Positions 9,202-19,136 of a stretch of DNA of 64,000 nt are shown piece by piece. The position numbers and the translations under genes are program-made. Under the pieces are notes generated by a model. That model saw only the letters and a list, made by a program, of their open reading frames with translations, had not been told where the DNA came from and searched no databases. Every line of letters begins with the position of its first letter. Position 1 is the stretch's first letter. Origin of the DNA: CAVQMB01 sp963713445 (GTDB lineage Bacteria; Pseudomonadota; Gammaproteobacteria; Competibacterales; Competibacteraceae); assembly GCA_963713445.1 (NCBI GenBank), contig CAVQMB010000004.1, positions 186,001 through 250,000 of the forward strand. Direction: 5' to 3'.

Positions 9202-12021
9202 TTACAACATCCTATCGGCGTACAAACCAACCGGTAGCTCAGTGAGTAAGGCGCCGACGGCGAGCGAGGTCGCACCCGGCGACGCAGTCAGGACCCGGCC
9301 GGTCAGCTGATCGAACAGGGTTCGGCCCGTCAAGTCCGCCGACAGCTCAATCGCGGTGTCAGCCCAGCCCCGTGGCAACGGCTTGGCGGCCCCTTCAATC
9401 AAGGGCCATACCTGCCGCGGCGCGACCACCAGAAGAGTCTGATCCTGCCACTGCCGGATGAACGCAACGACCCGTTCGGCATGGCATCCACGACCGGGCA
9501 CTGCCTGGTAAGTCCCCGCACTGAACAGTCGGGGGCAACGACGGCGCAGCTGCAGCGTGCACGCGATCATCGCCTGCTTGAGCCGACCGTCGCGCCAGCC
9601 TGCCAGCAGCGTAGGCCAGTCGGGCACGCCGGTAGCCAGACTCTGGCGCCGCAGTGCATAGTCCACTGGCCGACGATTGTCAGGATCGACCAGGCTCAGA
9701 TCCCAGTATTCGGTACCCTGATAGATATCAGGCACCCCAGGGCTGGTCAGTTTCAACAGGACTTGGGTCAACCCGTTCAGCGCAGCCGCTGGGTTAATGG
9801 CGCCGACAAACCCGGCCACATCCTCCAGGAACGCCCGGCTGCGTTCGACATTCAGCGTGTGCTCGACGAAGTGGATCAGCGCGCTCTCGTAGTCTTCATT
9901 CGGTGCGACCCAGCTGGTATGACGTTTAGCTTCACGCACGGCCTTGAGCATGTACTCGGTAAGCCGCTGGCAAAATGCCTCGAGGCCGGGGAATTCCGGC
10001 GCTGTGAGTGCATGCGGCCAACTCCCAACAACAGTCTGATAGAACAGATATTCATCGGTACGATCCGGTGCCCAGGCGCCGTCCAGTTCGCGGCGTCTGC
10101 GCCAGTTGAGGCGAGCCCACCGGTGTACCCGACGCCACCACTCGCGCGGCAGTTCGCTGAGCACATCGAGTCGGGCCCGGACATCCTCACCCCGCTTGTG
10201 ATCGTGGGTCGCCGTAGCCAGCATCGACTGTGGCCAGTGCTGGCGGCGCCGGCGATTGGCCTCATGGAACGCTGCAATACTGCGACCAAAACGGTCCGGC
10301 TCACCACCGACATCATTGAGGGCCACCAGCCGCACATAGCGATAGAACGCCGTGTCCTCCAGCGCCTTGGCCATAACCGGGCCGGTATACTGCTGAAACC
10401 GCAGCGCGGCATCCACCACATCGCGGCGCCGATACCGGTGGGTCGACTGGCGCAGCAAATCGAGCGACAGCACCGAGTGTATAAATTCGAAGATCGAGGT
10501 GTCGGGAGTATGCCAGGCCTTGCGTGCCTGTGCCACGGCCCAGTCCAGGTCGCGGCGGTCTTCCGCGGTGGTGCTGCGGGCCGTCACATAGGTGCGATAG
10601 ACGGGAAAGTGGGCCACCAGTTCTGACAAAGCATTGCGTAGTCCGATCAGTGAATAGTCCCGGGTATGGCGATTCTGCTTGGCCAATCGGTTGAAACCGT
10701 TGGCCAGCACGTTGAGTTCGCTGGCCAAGGACTCACGCATGATGCGTCGCTTGCAAGCAACTACCAGTTCGGTGAACGAACCCCGTTCACCGGTGAATGC
10801 GCGGTAACCACGGTTCAGATGGCGTTCACTGGCTGCGTTCACCAGCAGGCCGTTTACCAGATTGAGGAATTCATATCCAGTGGTGCCGGCGATAGGCCAG
10901 TCATCACGCAGACTCTCATGACTCGCCAGGATCTTCTCGACCACCACGTAGCAGCCCTGTGAGCGGCCGGCCAGCGCCATCAACTGATTGAGATAGGCGC
11001 GCGGATCCCGCAGGCCATCGATATGGTCCAGTCTCAGCCCCTGCAACAGCCCCTCGGCGAGTAGCCGGCCAACCAACTGGTGGCTGCGCCGGAACAACTC
11101 AGCCCGTTCCATACGCAGGCCGGCCAGTTCGTTGACGTCGAAAAAGCGCCGGTAGTTGATCTCATCGACCGCCACCCGCCAGAACGCCAGCCGGTAGTGC
11201 TGCCGATCCAGCAGCCGGTGTAAGTCATCGAAGCTGCGAGGATAACCGGGGCAACCGTTGAGCTGCGCCAATACGGTATCCAGACCTTTTTCCAAGCGCG
11301 GTTCCGCGGCAGCAAACGCGGCCAGTCGCTGGCGGGCATACTGAACCCGCTGACGGCGGTCACCGATCCGCCGCAGCGCCAGAGCATTCCGCAACTCCGC
11401 CACCAATTCCTGTAGCGGTGCCGCCAGCTCCGGTTGCGCACGCACGACAGCTTCCAGCAGGATCGGATAGTCACGTGGCGCCAGCGGGAATGCATGCTCG
11501 AAATAGCCGACACCTATCCGTCCCTGGTCTGCGTCGAAGCGTAGCGACAACTCACCGCGCTCCAGTACCGCGCCATAATGGTCACCCAGTACCGGCAGCA
11601 GCAGCTTGCCGCTCAGACTCGGTTCTGGCGGCCGCCAGTCGATATCGAAGAACGCCGCATATGGCGAAATGCGGCCCCATTCGAGCACGTCCATCCACCA
11701 CGGATTATCCACGCCGACACCCATGTGATTGGGAACAAAATCGACGATCAGCCCCATCTGATGGCGGTGTAGTTCGGAAACAAAATCGGTGAATTCAGCG
11801 TCGCTGCCGATCTCCGGATTGAGACGGGTGTGGTCAACAATGTCATAACCATGGCGCGACCCAGGTCGCGCCATCAGCAATGGTGAGGCATAGACGTGGC
11901 TGATACCCAAATCGGCCAGATAGGGCACCAGCCCGCGGGCATCAGTGAATCGAAACTCGCGGTTAAACTGCAGGCGGTAAGTCGCCCTGGGGGGCTCTGA
12001 CAAGGTGCCGGAGTCAGTCAT
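9202..12021 (-). CDS. treY: (1->4)-alpha-D-glucan 1-alpha-D-glucosylmutase (maltooligosyl trehalose synthase)
   Basis: This 939-residue GH13 enzyme converts the reducing-end maltose unit of maltooligosaccharides into a terminal trehalose unit in the cytoplasm. The N-terminus is PRATYRLQFNREFRFTDA followed by YLADLGISHVYASP. The barrel motifs include GLIVDFVPNHMGV, GLRLDHIDGLRDP with the nucleophile Asp, and YVVVEKILA with the acid/base Glu. The C-terminal part has SPGVPDIYQGTEYWD and LVDPDNRRPVDY, TreY hallmarks. The chosen ATG 12021 overlaps the treZ stop in an ATGA arrangement, which supports translational coupling; a longer reading to 12096 would add 25 unconserved residues inside treZ. 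It is the last gene of the glgX-treZ-treY operon. Confidence 0.96.
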   Translation of the reverse strand: MTDSGTLSEPPRATYRLQFNREFRFTDARGLVPYLADLGISHVYASPLLMARPGSRHGYDIVDHTRLNPEIGSDAEFTDFVSELHRHQMGLIVDFVPNHMGVGVDNPWWMDVLEWGRISPYAAFFDIDWRPPEPSLSGKLLLPVLGDHYGAVLERGELSLRFDADQGRIGVGYFEHAFPLAPRDYPILLEAVVRAQPELAAPLQELVAELRNALALRRIGDRRQRVQYARQRLAAFAAAEPRLEKGLDTVLAQLNGCPGYPRSFDDLHRLLDRQHYRLAFWRVAVDEINYRRFFDVNELAGLRMERAELFRRSHQLVGRLLAEGLLQGLRLDHIDGLRDPRAYLNQLMALAGRSQGCYVVVEKILASHESLRDDWPIAGTTGYEFLNLVNGLLVNAASERHLNRGYRAFTGERGSFTELVVACKRRIMRESLASELNVLANGFNRLAKQNRHTRDYSLIGLRNALSELVAHFPVYRTYVTARSTTAEDRRDLDWAVAQARKAWHTPDTSIFEFIHSVLSLDLLRQSTHRYRRRDVVDAALRFQQYTGPVMAKALEDTAFYRYVRLVALNDVGGEPDRFGRSIAAFHEANRRRRQHWPQSMLATATHDHKRGEDVRARLDVLSELPREWWRRVHRWARLNWRRRRELDGAWAPDRTDEYLFYQTVVGSWPHALTAPEFPGLEAFCQRLTEYMLKAVREAKRHTSWVAPNEDYESALIHFVEHTLNVERSRAFLEDVAGFVGAINPAAALNGLTQVLLKLTSPGVPDIYQGTEYWDLSLVDPDNRRPVDYALRRQSLATGVPDWPTLLAGWRDGRLKQAMIACTLQLRRRCPRLFSAGTYQAVPGRGCHAERVVAFIRQWQDQTLLVVAPRQVWPLIEGAAKPLPRGWADTAIELSADLTGRTLFDQLTGRVLTASPGATSLAVGALLTELPVGLYADRML

Positions 12022-13824
12022 GGCGTGGTCGCCAGTTGCCACACAACCGTCCAGGCTGGCAGCCACTGCCGCGGGAGTTCGCCCGCTGCCGGGCAAATCA
12101 CCTCCCCTGCTGGTGGTCCCGGTAAACCGCCAATCACCGTCGCACCAAGGTTTGCGCTCAGATGCAGCTCACTCCCATCGCCCAACCTCCAACTCACGCC
12201 GAGCGCGGTGGCGATCACGAACCGGATCCGGCCGCAATGACCCTCCATACCTGCCAGCCGTGGCACGACTACTCGCTGGCGTAATGCCAGCAGTGCACTA
12301 TACAGGGCCAACCAGTCAGTATGCGGCGGCTGGTCCAGCGCCGACCAGTCCAACACGGCAGCAGCGAATGTGGTGGCGGCATTAGGGTCGGGGATGCGAG
12401 CGCGCGCCGCCGGATCACGGAATTCAGCGAACCGGGCAAACTCACGCCGACGCCCCGCACGCACATCGTCCGCCAACGGGTCATGGAAATCGCAAAAGAA
12501 CGGGAATGGCTGACTGGCCGCCCACTCTTCACCCATAAACAGCATCGGCACACCAGGCGCCAGCAACAACACGCGGCAGAGCGCGCGGATGGCGGCCGGC
12601 TCGGCCAACTGGCCGATACGCTCGCCCCAGGCGCGATTGCCTACCTGATCATGATTCTGCATGAAGTTGACGAACGCTGTGGCTGCAAGCTGCGCGCTAC
12701 GCTCGCCGCGCGGACGACCAGCGCGATGCGGCGAGACTTCGCCTTGGTAGGCAAAACCCTCCGCCAGGCACCGGGCCAGATGCGCGGCGGGGTTGTCAGC
12801 GTAATCCTCATAGTACCCATCGTCCTCGCCGGTGGCGAGCACATGCAGGGCATGGTGGCAATCGTCGTTCCACTGAGCGCGGTAAGAGAAAGACGGGCGG
12901 TCGACACCCGGACACTGCAGATAGTGGCTCTGGTTGGCGTCGTTCTCCAGCACCAGATGGACCCAGCGGTGACCGGCGAAACGGGCGTGCACCTGAGCGG
13001 CCAGTTCTTCCAGAATATCGGGCACGCTGGGATCACGGATCGCGTGCACCGCATCAAAGCGGAGGCCGTCGAAGCGGTATTCCTCAAGCCAGTACAAGGC
13101 ATTGTGAATGAAGAACGACCGCACCTCCGGGCGGGTGAAATCAATGGCCGCGCCCCAAGGCGTCGCGATCCGCTCGGTGAAGAACTGCGGCGCATAAACG
13201 GTGCAGGTAGTTCCCGTCGGGCCCGAAGTGGTTATAGACCACGTCCAGAAACACTTGCAAACCGCGTGCGTGAGCGGCGTCAATCAGGTTTTTGAGATCA
13301 TCTGGGGTACCGTAACAAGCGTCCGGCGCAAACGGCAATACACCGTCGTAACCCCAGTTGCGCTGACCAGGAAAGTCAGCCAGCGGCATCAGCTCAAGGG
13401 CAGTCACCCCCAGTGCACAAAGATGTTCGAGCCGGTCGCGAACCCCGTCGAATGTACCGGCCGGGGTAAAACTACCGACATGAATCTCATACACCACCGT
13501 TTCCTGCCATGGTCGACCGCACCAGCCCGACGTCCTCCAGGCATAGGCACCCGGATCAACCACCATACTCGGCCCGTGTACATCGTCAGGCTGATAACGC
13601 GACGCCGGATCCGGCACCTCCAGCGCGTCGTCGACACGATAGCGGTAACGGCATCCGGCTACGGCATCCGCGACGCGCCGCTCAAACCACCCGCCGCCGG
13701 CCCTCGCCATCGGTAGCCGGCGGCGACCCGAGGCATCGTCCAGAAACAGTGTAATCCGCGTGGCAGCCGGCGCCCACAATCGGAACCGGACCCCGTCATG
13801 GCCAAGCTCAGCGCCAAACGGCAT
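12018..13824 (-). CDS. treZ: Malto-oligosyltrehalose trehalohydrolase, single frameshift
   Basis: This GH13 enzyme releases free trehalose from maltooligosyltrehalose made by TreY. The N-terminal part (MPFGAELGHDGVRFRLWAPAA, then VVYEIHVGSFTPAGTFDGV, WGYDGVLPFAPDACYGTPDD and DVVYNHFGPDGNYLH) and the C-terminal part (VYAPQFFTERIATPWGAAIDF, DGLRFDAVHAI, LVLENDANQSHY, QNHDQVGNRA) are in different frames. The break lies at about 13201, where one extra base follows NYLH; 1807 nt is 3n+1, consistent with a single insertion. Corrected length is about 601 residues, normal for TreZ. The start is ATG 13824; GTG 13842, overlapping the glgX stop, is an alternative. All catalytic motifs are kept, so this may be a sequencing error. 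Confidence 0.88.
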
Positions 13825-13838
13825 GGCATGTGTCGCCG

Positions 13839-15972
13839 TCACGAGGTTTCCGCAGACGCCGCTTCGCGGCGCACCAGCAGTTGCAGCGAGCGGGCGGGCA
13901 GGAGGACCCCGCCGCCGGCCTGATGAGAGCCTCCTGCGTCGTCGCTGACGGTATCGATAACCACCGCCCAGAAATGACCGTTCGGCTCTGTTCGCAGTTG
14001 GAACGATACCGCATCGGGCGCAGCATTCAACAGCAGCAGAAACGTGTCGTCGGCCTCCTGCTCGCCGCGTTCCGTCAGGTGCATCATACCCGCCTCGCCG
14101 CTTAATCGCAGCGCCCAGTGTCCGGGCCTGCGGATCCTGCCAGTCGGCCGCAGTCATCTCGGCGCCGTCGGGTCGCAGCCAGACCACATCCTTGACATCT
14201 GTCCCCCGAGTAATTCCGCCCTGAAAGAACCGATTGCGGTGGAACACAATATGTTGGTGGCACAGCCAGATCAGCCGCCGGGTAAATTCAAGCAGCGACC
14301 GGCCGGCGGCGTCAATGCCTTGCCAATCCAGCCAACTGACTGGATTGTCCTGGCAGTAGGCGTTGTTATTACCGGACTGCGAACGACCGAACTCGTCACC
14401 CGCTACCAGCATCGGCACACCTTGCGAGAGCAGCAGTGTCGCCAGAAAATTGCGCATCTGCCGATACCGCAGGCGGATTATCGCCGGATCGGCGGTCGGC
14501 CCCTCCACCCCACTGTTCCAGCTGTTATTGTTGTCATTGCCGTCGCGGTCGCCTTCCTGATTGGCCTGGTTGTGTTTATGGTCATAGCTCACCAGATCAG
14601 CCAGCGTAAAACCGTCGTGGGCGGTAACAAAGTTAATGCTAGCCCAGGTCCGCCGGCCGCGGCGGTCGAAGATGTCGGCCGAACCCGACAACCGCGAGGC
14701 CAGTGTGGCGAGCTGACCCTCATCCCCTTTCCAGAAACGGCGCACTGTATCGCGGTATTGATCGTTCCACTCGGCCCAGCCCGGCGGGAACTGTCCCAAC
14801 CGGTAGCCGCCCGGACCGGTATCCCAGGGCTCGGCAATCAGCTTAACCTGCGACAACAGCGGATCCTGGGCGACGGCGTCGAGAAAACCCGCATGTTCAT
14901 TGAATTCGCCGTTGACCCGGGCCAGCGTAGTCGCCAGATCGAAGCGGAACCCGTCGACGCCCATTTCCTCGACCCAGTAGCGCAAAGAGTCAGTAACCAT
15001 ACGCAAAACCTGGGGATGACGCAGTTCCAGAGCGTTACCAGTGCCCGTGAAATCGTTATAGTAGCGGGCCTCGTCCATAAGGTAATAATAGGATCGGTTG
15101 TCGATGCCACGAAATGACAGCGTGGGACCCAGATGGTTACCTTCGGCAGTATGGTTGTAAACCACGTCTAGAATCACCTCGATCCCGGCATCGTGCAACC
15201 GCTGAACGCAGGTCTTGAACGCCGCAAGACCCTCGCCGCCAAGATATTCCGGATGGGGCGCGAAAAAGCCGATTGAGTTATAACCCCAGTAGTTACACAG
15301 CCCACGGTCGATCAAATGCCGGTCATGGACGAAGGCATGCACCGGCAGCAGTTCCACCGCGGTGATGCCTAGCTCGCTCAGATAGTCGACGACGGCTGAG
15401 GCTCCGAGCCCGCTGAACGTACCCCGCTGACTCTCGGGTACCTCCGGATGGCGGATTGTAAAACCGCGCACGTGCAATTCGTAGAGGATAGTCTCATGCC
15501 AATGCCGTGACTCAGGTTTGCGCCCCCAGGTGAACGCCGGATCGATAACCAGACACTTAGGCACATAGGCCGCACTATCACGTTTGTCGAAAGAAAGATC
15601 TGCGGCCGGGTCACCGACCGTGTAACCAAATGTCGCATCGTGCCATTGCAGCCTGCCGGCAAGGGCTTTGGCGTATGGATCCAGCAGCAGTTTATTGGGA
15701 TTGAAACGATGCCCATTGTCGGGCTGATAGGGGCCATAAACACGATAGCCATAGAGTTGGCCGGGGCGGACATCGGGCAGATAGCCGTGCCATACCTCGT
15801 GGGTATACTCAGGCAGCACGATGCGTGCGACCTCACGCCTGCCACTGGCATCGAACAGGCACAGCTCGACTTTCTCTGCATGCGCTGAAAACAGCGCGAA
15901 ATTGGTTCCGGAGCCGTCCCAGGTCGCGCCCAGTGGTCCCGGCAAACCCGGCCAGACACGAAAACCGGTCAT
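13839..15972 (-). CDS. glgX: Glycogen debranching enzyme GlgX/TreX, single frameshift
   Basis: This GH13 isoamylase-type enzyme removes alpha-1,6 branches from glycogen, supplying linear maltodextrin to TreY/TreZ. Motifs in order: N-terminal GLPGPLGATWDGSGTNFALFSAHAE, ETILYELHVRGFT, VILDVVYNHTAEG, DGFRFDLATTLAR (nucleophile Asp), LIAEPWDTG (acid/base Glu), NFVTAHDGFTLADLVSYDHKHN. The frame breaks at about 14105, after MTAADWQDPQARTLG. The true C-terminus (SGEAGMMHLTERGEQEADDTFLLLLNAA) continues in another frame to the TGA at 13839. The span is 3n+1, so one extra base explains it. Corrected length is about 710 residues. In the shifted frame translation runs on into treZ, producing an artificial 943-residue fusion. 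Confidence 0.9.
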
Positions 15973-16117
15973 TACCTCAAATCCATCCGAATGATGATCA
16001 TCGCTCGGAAACAGTTGTCACCGTATTCGATAATTGAGCCTACGCAGGGGGGGCAACGGCCGGTCAAACGTCACGCCATGCTGGCACGCAACCGGCGCTG
16101 GTTCGACCAAAACATGG

Positions 16118-17086
16118 CTACAGCCAGCCACGGCGCTTGAAGTACAGATAAGGCATAATGGCAGAAATCACCATCATCACGAGGGCCAGCGGATATCCGA
16201 ATGCCCAGTGCAACTCGGGTATGACAACGAAATTCATGCCGTAGATGCTGGCAATGAGGGTTGGCGGTAAAAACACAACAGCCATCACCGAGAAGATCTT
16301 GATGATGTTGTTCTGCTCGATATTGATCATACCCAGGGTCGCGTCGAGCAAAAAGTTGATCTTGCCGGACAGGAACGAGGCATGATCGGTGAGCGAGTGC
16401 ACATCCCGGCTTAATGTCTTCAGTCGTACCCTGATATCCTTGTTACCCTTACTACTGACGAGAACCTGATTGAAGAACGTCAGCATGCGTCCAATACTCA
16501 CCAGACTCTCGCGGACGTTCGAATTCAGGTCACCGACCCGACCGGTGCGACGCAACACCTGCTGGAAATCGCGGTCGTCGTCGTCATTGGGATTGAATAC
16601 GTCACGCGACAGGCCATCAACCTCACTGCCGATCCGCTCGAGAATGTCAGCAGCCCGGTCGACGATGGCTTCGAGCAAACCAACCAGAACCAACTCGGCC
16701 CGCCCCAGCGGACTCTGATGGCGCTGGGCACGGGCCGCGAAAATTCGGAATGGGCGCGGCTCGGAATAACGCAGCGTAATTAAACGTCCGGCGCTGAGCA
16801 TGAAGGTGACAGCGGCACTTTGCGGTTCGTCAGTGTCAGTGCGGGCCAGCACGATAGCAGTCATCACAACGTTGTCATCTTCCTGATACAACCGGCTGGA
16901 TGCCTCAATTTCCTGCATTTCCTCGCGGGTTGGCGTATCTATGCCAAGCGCCTCATCAACCCAGAGCTTCTCTTCGGTGGTCGGATTGAACAGGTCCAGC
17001 CAGACCACGGATGTCGGCAACGGCAGCGCCGCCCGCGGTTCATGATGTACCAGTCGGTTATTGTCGAACGCGTAAACCGTCAGCAC
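16118..17086 (-). CDS. corA: Magnesium/cobalt transporter CorA
   Basis: This is a CorA-type divalent metal channel. The protein has a large soluble N-terminal domain rich in acidic residues and helices, then two C-terminal membrane segments with the family signature YGMNF between them (IKIFSVMAVVFLPPTLIASIYGMNF...WAFGYPLALVMMVISAIMPYLYFKRRGWL). The start is taken as GTG 17086, giving 322 residues against 316 in E. coli: GGAGAG lies six bases upstream and VLTVYAFDNNRL aligns with family N-termini. In-frame ATGs at 17107 and 17182 would add non-conserved residues. It is divergent from ubiX. Confidence 0.93.
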   Translation of the reverse strand: MLTVYAFDNNRLVHHEPRAALPLPTSVVWLDLFNPTTEEKLWVDEALGIDTPTREEMQEIEASSRLYQEDDNVVMTAIVLARTDTDEPQSAAVTFMLSAGRLITLRYSEPRPFRIFAARAQRHQSPLGRAELVLVGLLEAIVDRAADILERIGSEVDGLSRDVFNPNDDDDRDFQQVLRRTGRVGDLNSNVRESLVSIGRMLTFFNQVLVSSKGNKDIRVRLKTLSRDVHSLTDHASFLSGKINFLLDATLGMINIEQNNIIKIFSVMAVVFLPPTLIASIYGMNFVVIPELHWAFGYPLALVMMVISAIMPYLYFKRRGWL

Positions 17087-17356
17087 CCAAAGCTCTCCAA
17101 CAACCATCGGCCTGCAGATTGGCCATCTAGTGTACCGGTCCACGATGGGCTTGCCTAATCGCAGCCCGGTTAGCAGTAACACCCCGGTAACGTTATCATT
17201 CGCCGGCGGGCACAGAATTATGCGAAAGCCTGAGATGATGGCAACACAGCAAACGCCCTTGGAATACCGCGCCCGCGGTGGCCGTTGCGGGCAACGCAGT
17301 TGAACAAAGCCACAGGCACCACTAACCCTAATTGACTATCGACGAGACTCATTGTC

Positions 17357-17962
17357 ATGCCATCCCCACCGCGACTGATAGTCGGCATAACTGGAGCCTC
17401 CGGCATCCGCTACGGCGTGCGGATACTGGAACTGCTGCGCGAGACGCCCATCGAGAGCCATCTGATTCTGTCCGACTCAGCGCGACTGGCCCTGGCCTAC
17501 GAGACGAGCTTCAAGCCCCGCGAGGTCGAAGCCCTGGCGTCCGCCGTACATCCGTTCCGCGACGTCGCCGCCTGCGTTTCGAGCGGTTCATTCGCCACCA
17601 CCGGGATGGTCGTCGCACCTTGTTCGATGCGCACCCTCGCTGAGATCGCCACCGGGGTGACCTCATCCCTGTTGACCCGGGCCGCTGACGTCGTGCTCAA
17701 AGAGCGACGCCGGCTCGTGCTGATGGTCCGGGAAACACCGCTCAACCTGGTCCATTTGCGCAACATGATGACCGTCACCGAAATGGGCGGCATCGTATTC
17801 CCACCGGTACCAGCGTTCTACGCTCAACCGACTTCGATCGCGGAAATGGTGGATTTCACCGTGCGGCGGGTACTGGACCTGTTCGGCATTGATGAGTGCA
17901 TCGCGCCGATCCAGCGATGGGGTGAGCAGTTGGGGCGGCCTCGTCAGACCCCCAGTAACTGA
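17357..17962 (+). CDS. ubiX: Flavin prenyltransferase UbiX
   Basis: UbiX attaches a dimethylallyl group to FMN to make the prenylated flavin used by the UbiD decarboxylase in ubiquinone synthesis. The 201-residue protein shows LIVGITGASGIRYGVRILELL at the N-terminus, SGSFATTGMVVAPCSMRTLAEIA, the LVLMVRETPLNLVHLRNM segment and GGIVFPPVPAFYAQP, all diagnostic. ubiD is not in the window. A hairpin with a T-run at 18122-18145 lies 160 bp downstream and may end the transcript. Confidence 0.95.
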   Translation: MPSPPRLIVGITGASGIRYGVRILELLRETPIESHLILSDSARLALAYETSFKPREVEALASAVHPFRDVAACVSSGSFATTGMVVAPCSMRTLAEIATGVTSSLLTRAADVVLKERRRLVLMVRETPLNLVHLRNMMTVTEMGGIVFPPVPAFYAQPTSIAEMVDFTVRRVLDLFGIDECIAPIQRWGEQLGRPRQTPSN

Positions 17963-18041
17963 GAAATCAGCGTCAGCCGGGTCCGAAGTCGATCCGTGAT
18001 GGCAAACACAAACAAAGGTAGCGCCCGCGCGCAATTTGATG

Positions 18042-18145
18042 TATAAATAACACTAACTGTTGCTTTATAGAAAAAAATATCAAAAAAGCAACAGCATTTC
18101 TTCCTCAGCGACGTAGCTATTGCGGGTCTCAGCACCCGCTCTTTT
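18042..18145 (+). other. A+T-rich structured intergenic locus (candidate small RNA)
   Basis: In otherwise G+C-rich DNA this stretch contains a -10-like TATAAA (18042-18047), a perfect 10-bp inverted repeat CTGTTGCTTT / AAAGCAACAG (arms 18057-18066 and 18085-18094, A-rich loop), and then the GCGGGT/ACCCGC terminator hairpin. No good -35 was found and no protein is encoded. The layout could be a roughly 95-nt small RNA or simply the structured 3' region of ubiX mRNA. Confidence 0.3.
18122..18145 (+). terminator. Rho-independent terminator downstream of ubiX
   Basis: A 6-bp stem GCGGGT (18122-18127) and ACCCGC (18134-18139) with a 6-nt loop is followed immediately by TCTTTT. It is correctly oriented for the plus strand. 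Confidence 0.6.
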
Positions 18146-18214
18146 CATTATCATGTAAGAGGGTGTCTTTAAAATACGAGCGCGGCGCCCGACCAACAAA
18201 ATACCGCCGCTAGG

Positions 18215-19039
18215 TCAGGCCTCGCCATCCTTGTCGCACTCGATCAGTGCATAAGCCGAATGATTATGGATGGATTCAAAATTCTCTGATGAAACGGTAT
18301 AGGCACCAATGCGCTCATCGGCGTTCAGGCGCGCGGCGATATCGCGCACCATGTCTTCCACGAATTTCGGGTTCTCGTAGGCCCGCTCGGTGACATATTT
18401 CTCATCCGGGCGCTTGAGCAAACCATACAGTTCGCAGGACGCTTCTTCCTCGACCAGATCAATGAGTTCCTCGATCCAGATGTGTTCCCGCAAACGCGCG
18501 CTTACGGTCACATGGGACCGTTGATTGTGGGCCCCATAGCGCGAAATCTCCTTGGAGCACGGACATAAGCTGGTAACCGGTACCACGACCTCGAGCACAA
18601 GACGGGGATCGCCGTCACGGATGGCGCCCTGCAGTCTGACATCATAGTCCAGCAGGCTCTGAACGCCGGTAACGGGCGCCGCTTTGTTGATGAAGTAGTG
18701 GAACTGCATATCGATATGCCCAGTATCCGCTTCCAGCCGCTCGGTCATATGAGCCAGCAAGTCGCGAAAGCCAGCGACCGTAATTTCACTATTGTGGCCG
18801 TTGAGCACCTCGACAAACCGGGACATGTGTGTGCCTTTGAAATTGTGCGGCAAATTAACGTACATGTTGACGTAGGCAACGGTATGCTGCACATCCTGGC
18901 TGCGATCGCGGATTCGCACCGGGTGCCGGATATCCTTGATGCCAACCTTATTGATGGCAATCCGCCGGGTATCGGCACTCGCCTGCACGTCAGGGATGTG
19001 GACCACGTTGGTTTCTGCTGCCGTATTCGCCGTTTTCAA
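18215..19039 (-). CDS. folE2: GTP cyclohydrolase FolE2 (type IB)
   Basis: FolE2 converts GTP to 7,8-dihydroneopterin triphosphate, the first step of folate and queuosine precursor synthesis, and differs from zinc-dependent FolE in tolerating other metals. The 274-residue protein has the family start IPDVQASADTRRIAINKVGIKDIRHPV, VAYVNMYVNLPHNFKGTHMSRF, the metal-site segment VPVTSLCPCSKEIS, HNQRSHVTVS and the terminal SSENFESIHNHSAYA. It is downstream of dxs on the same strand with a gap of about 100 bp. No Zur-type palindrome was recognised in that gap, so zinc regulation is not shown. Confidence 0.95.
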   Translation of the reverse strand: MKTANTAAETNVVHIPDVQASADTRRIAINKVGIKDIRHPVRIRDRSQDVQHTVAYVNMYVNLPHNFKGTHMSRFVEVLNGHNSEITVAGFRDLLAHMTERLEADTGHIDMQFHYFINKAAPVTGVQSLLDYDVRLQGAIRDGDPRLVLEVVVPVTSLCPCSKEISRYGAHNQRSHVTVSARLREHIWIEELIDLVEEEASCELYGLLKRPDEKYVTERAYENPKFVEDMVRDIAARLNADERIGAYTVSSENFESIHNHSAYALIECDKDGEA

Positions 19040-19136
19040 AGTCTGATCCTCTTGCAGAGCTCAAAGCCGCCGATAAATTCCTGAGTATTGCACTAGGATA
19101 CCAGGTTGTGGCGCAAGGTTTGACCCTACCTGCCGG

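Noticed and set aside
9481..10626. 381-codon plus-strand frame inside treY
   Set aside because: Antisense shadow of treY; no domain.
13141..15972. 943-residue GlgX-TreZ fusion protein
   Set aside because: The middle segment (Arg-rich, about 90 residues) is a wrong-frame reading; the correct ends of GlgX and starts of TreZ are visible in other frames.
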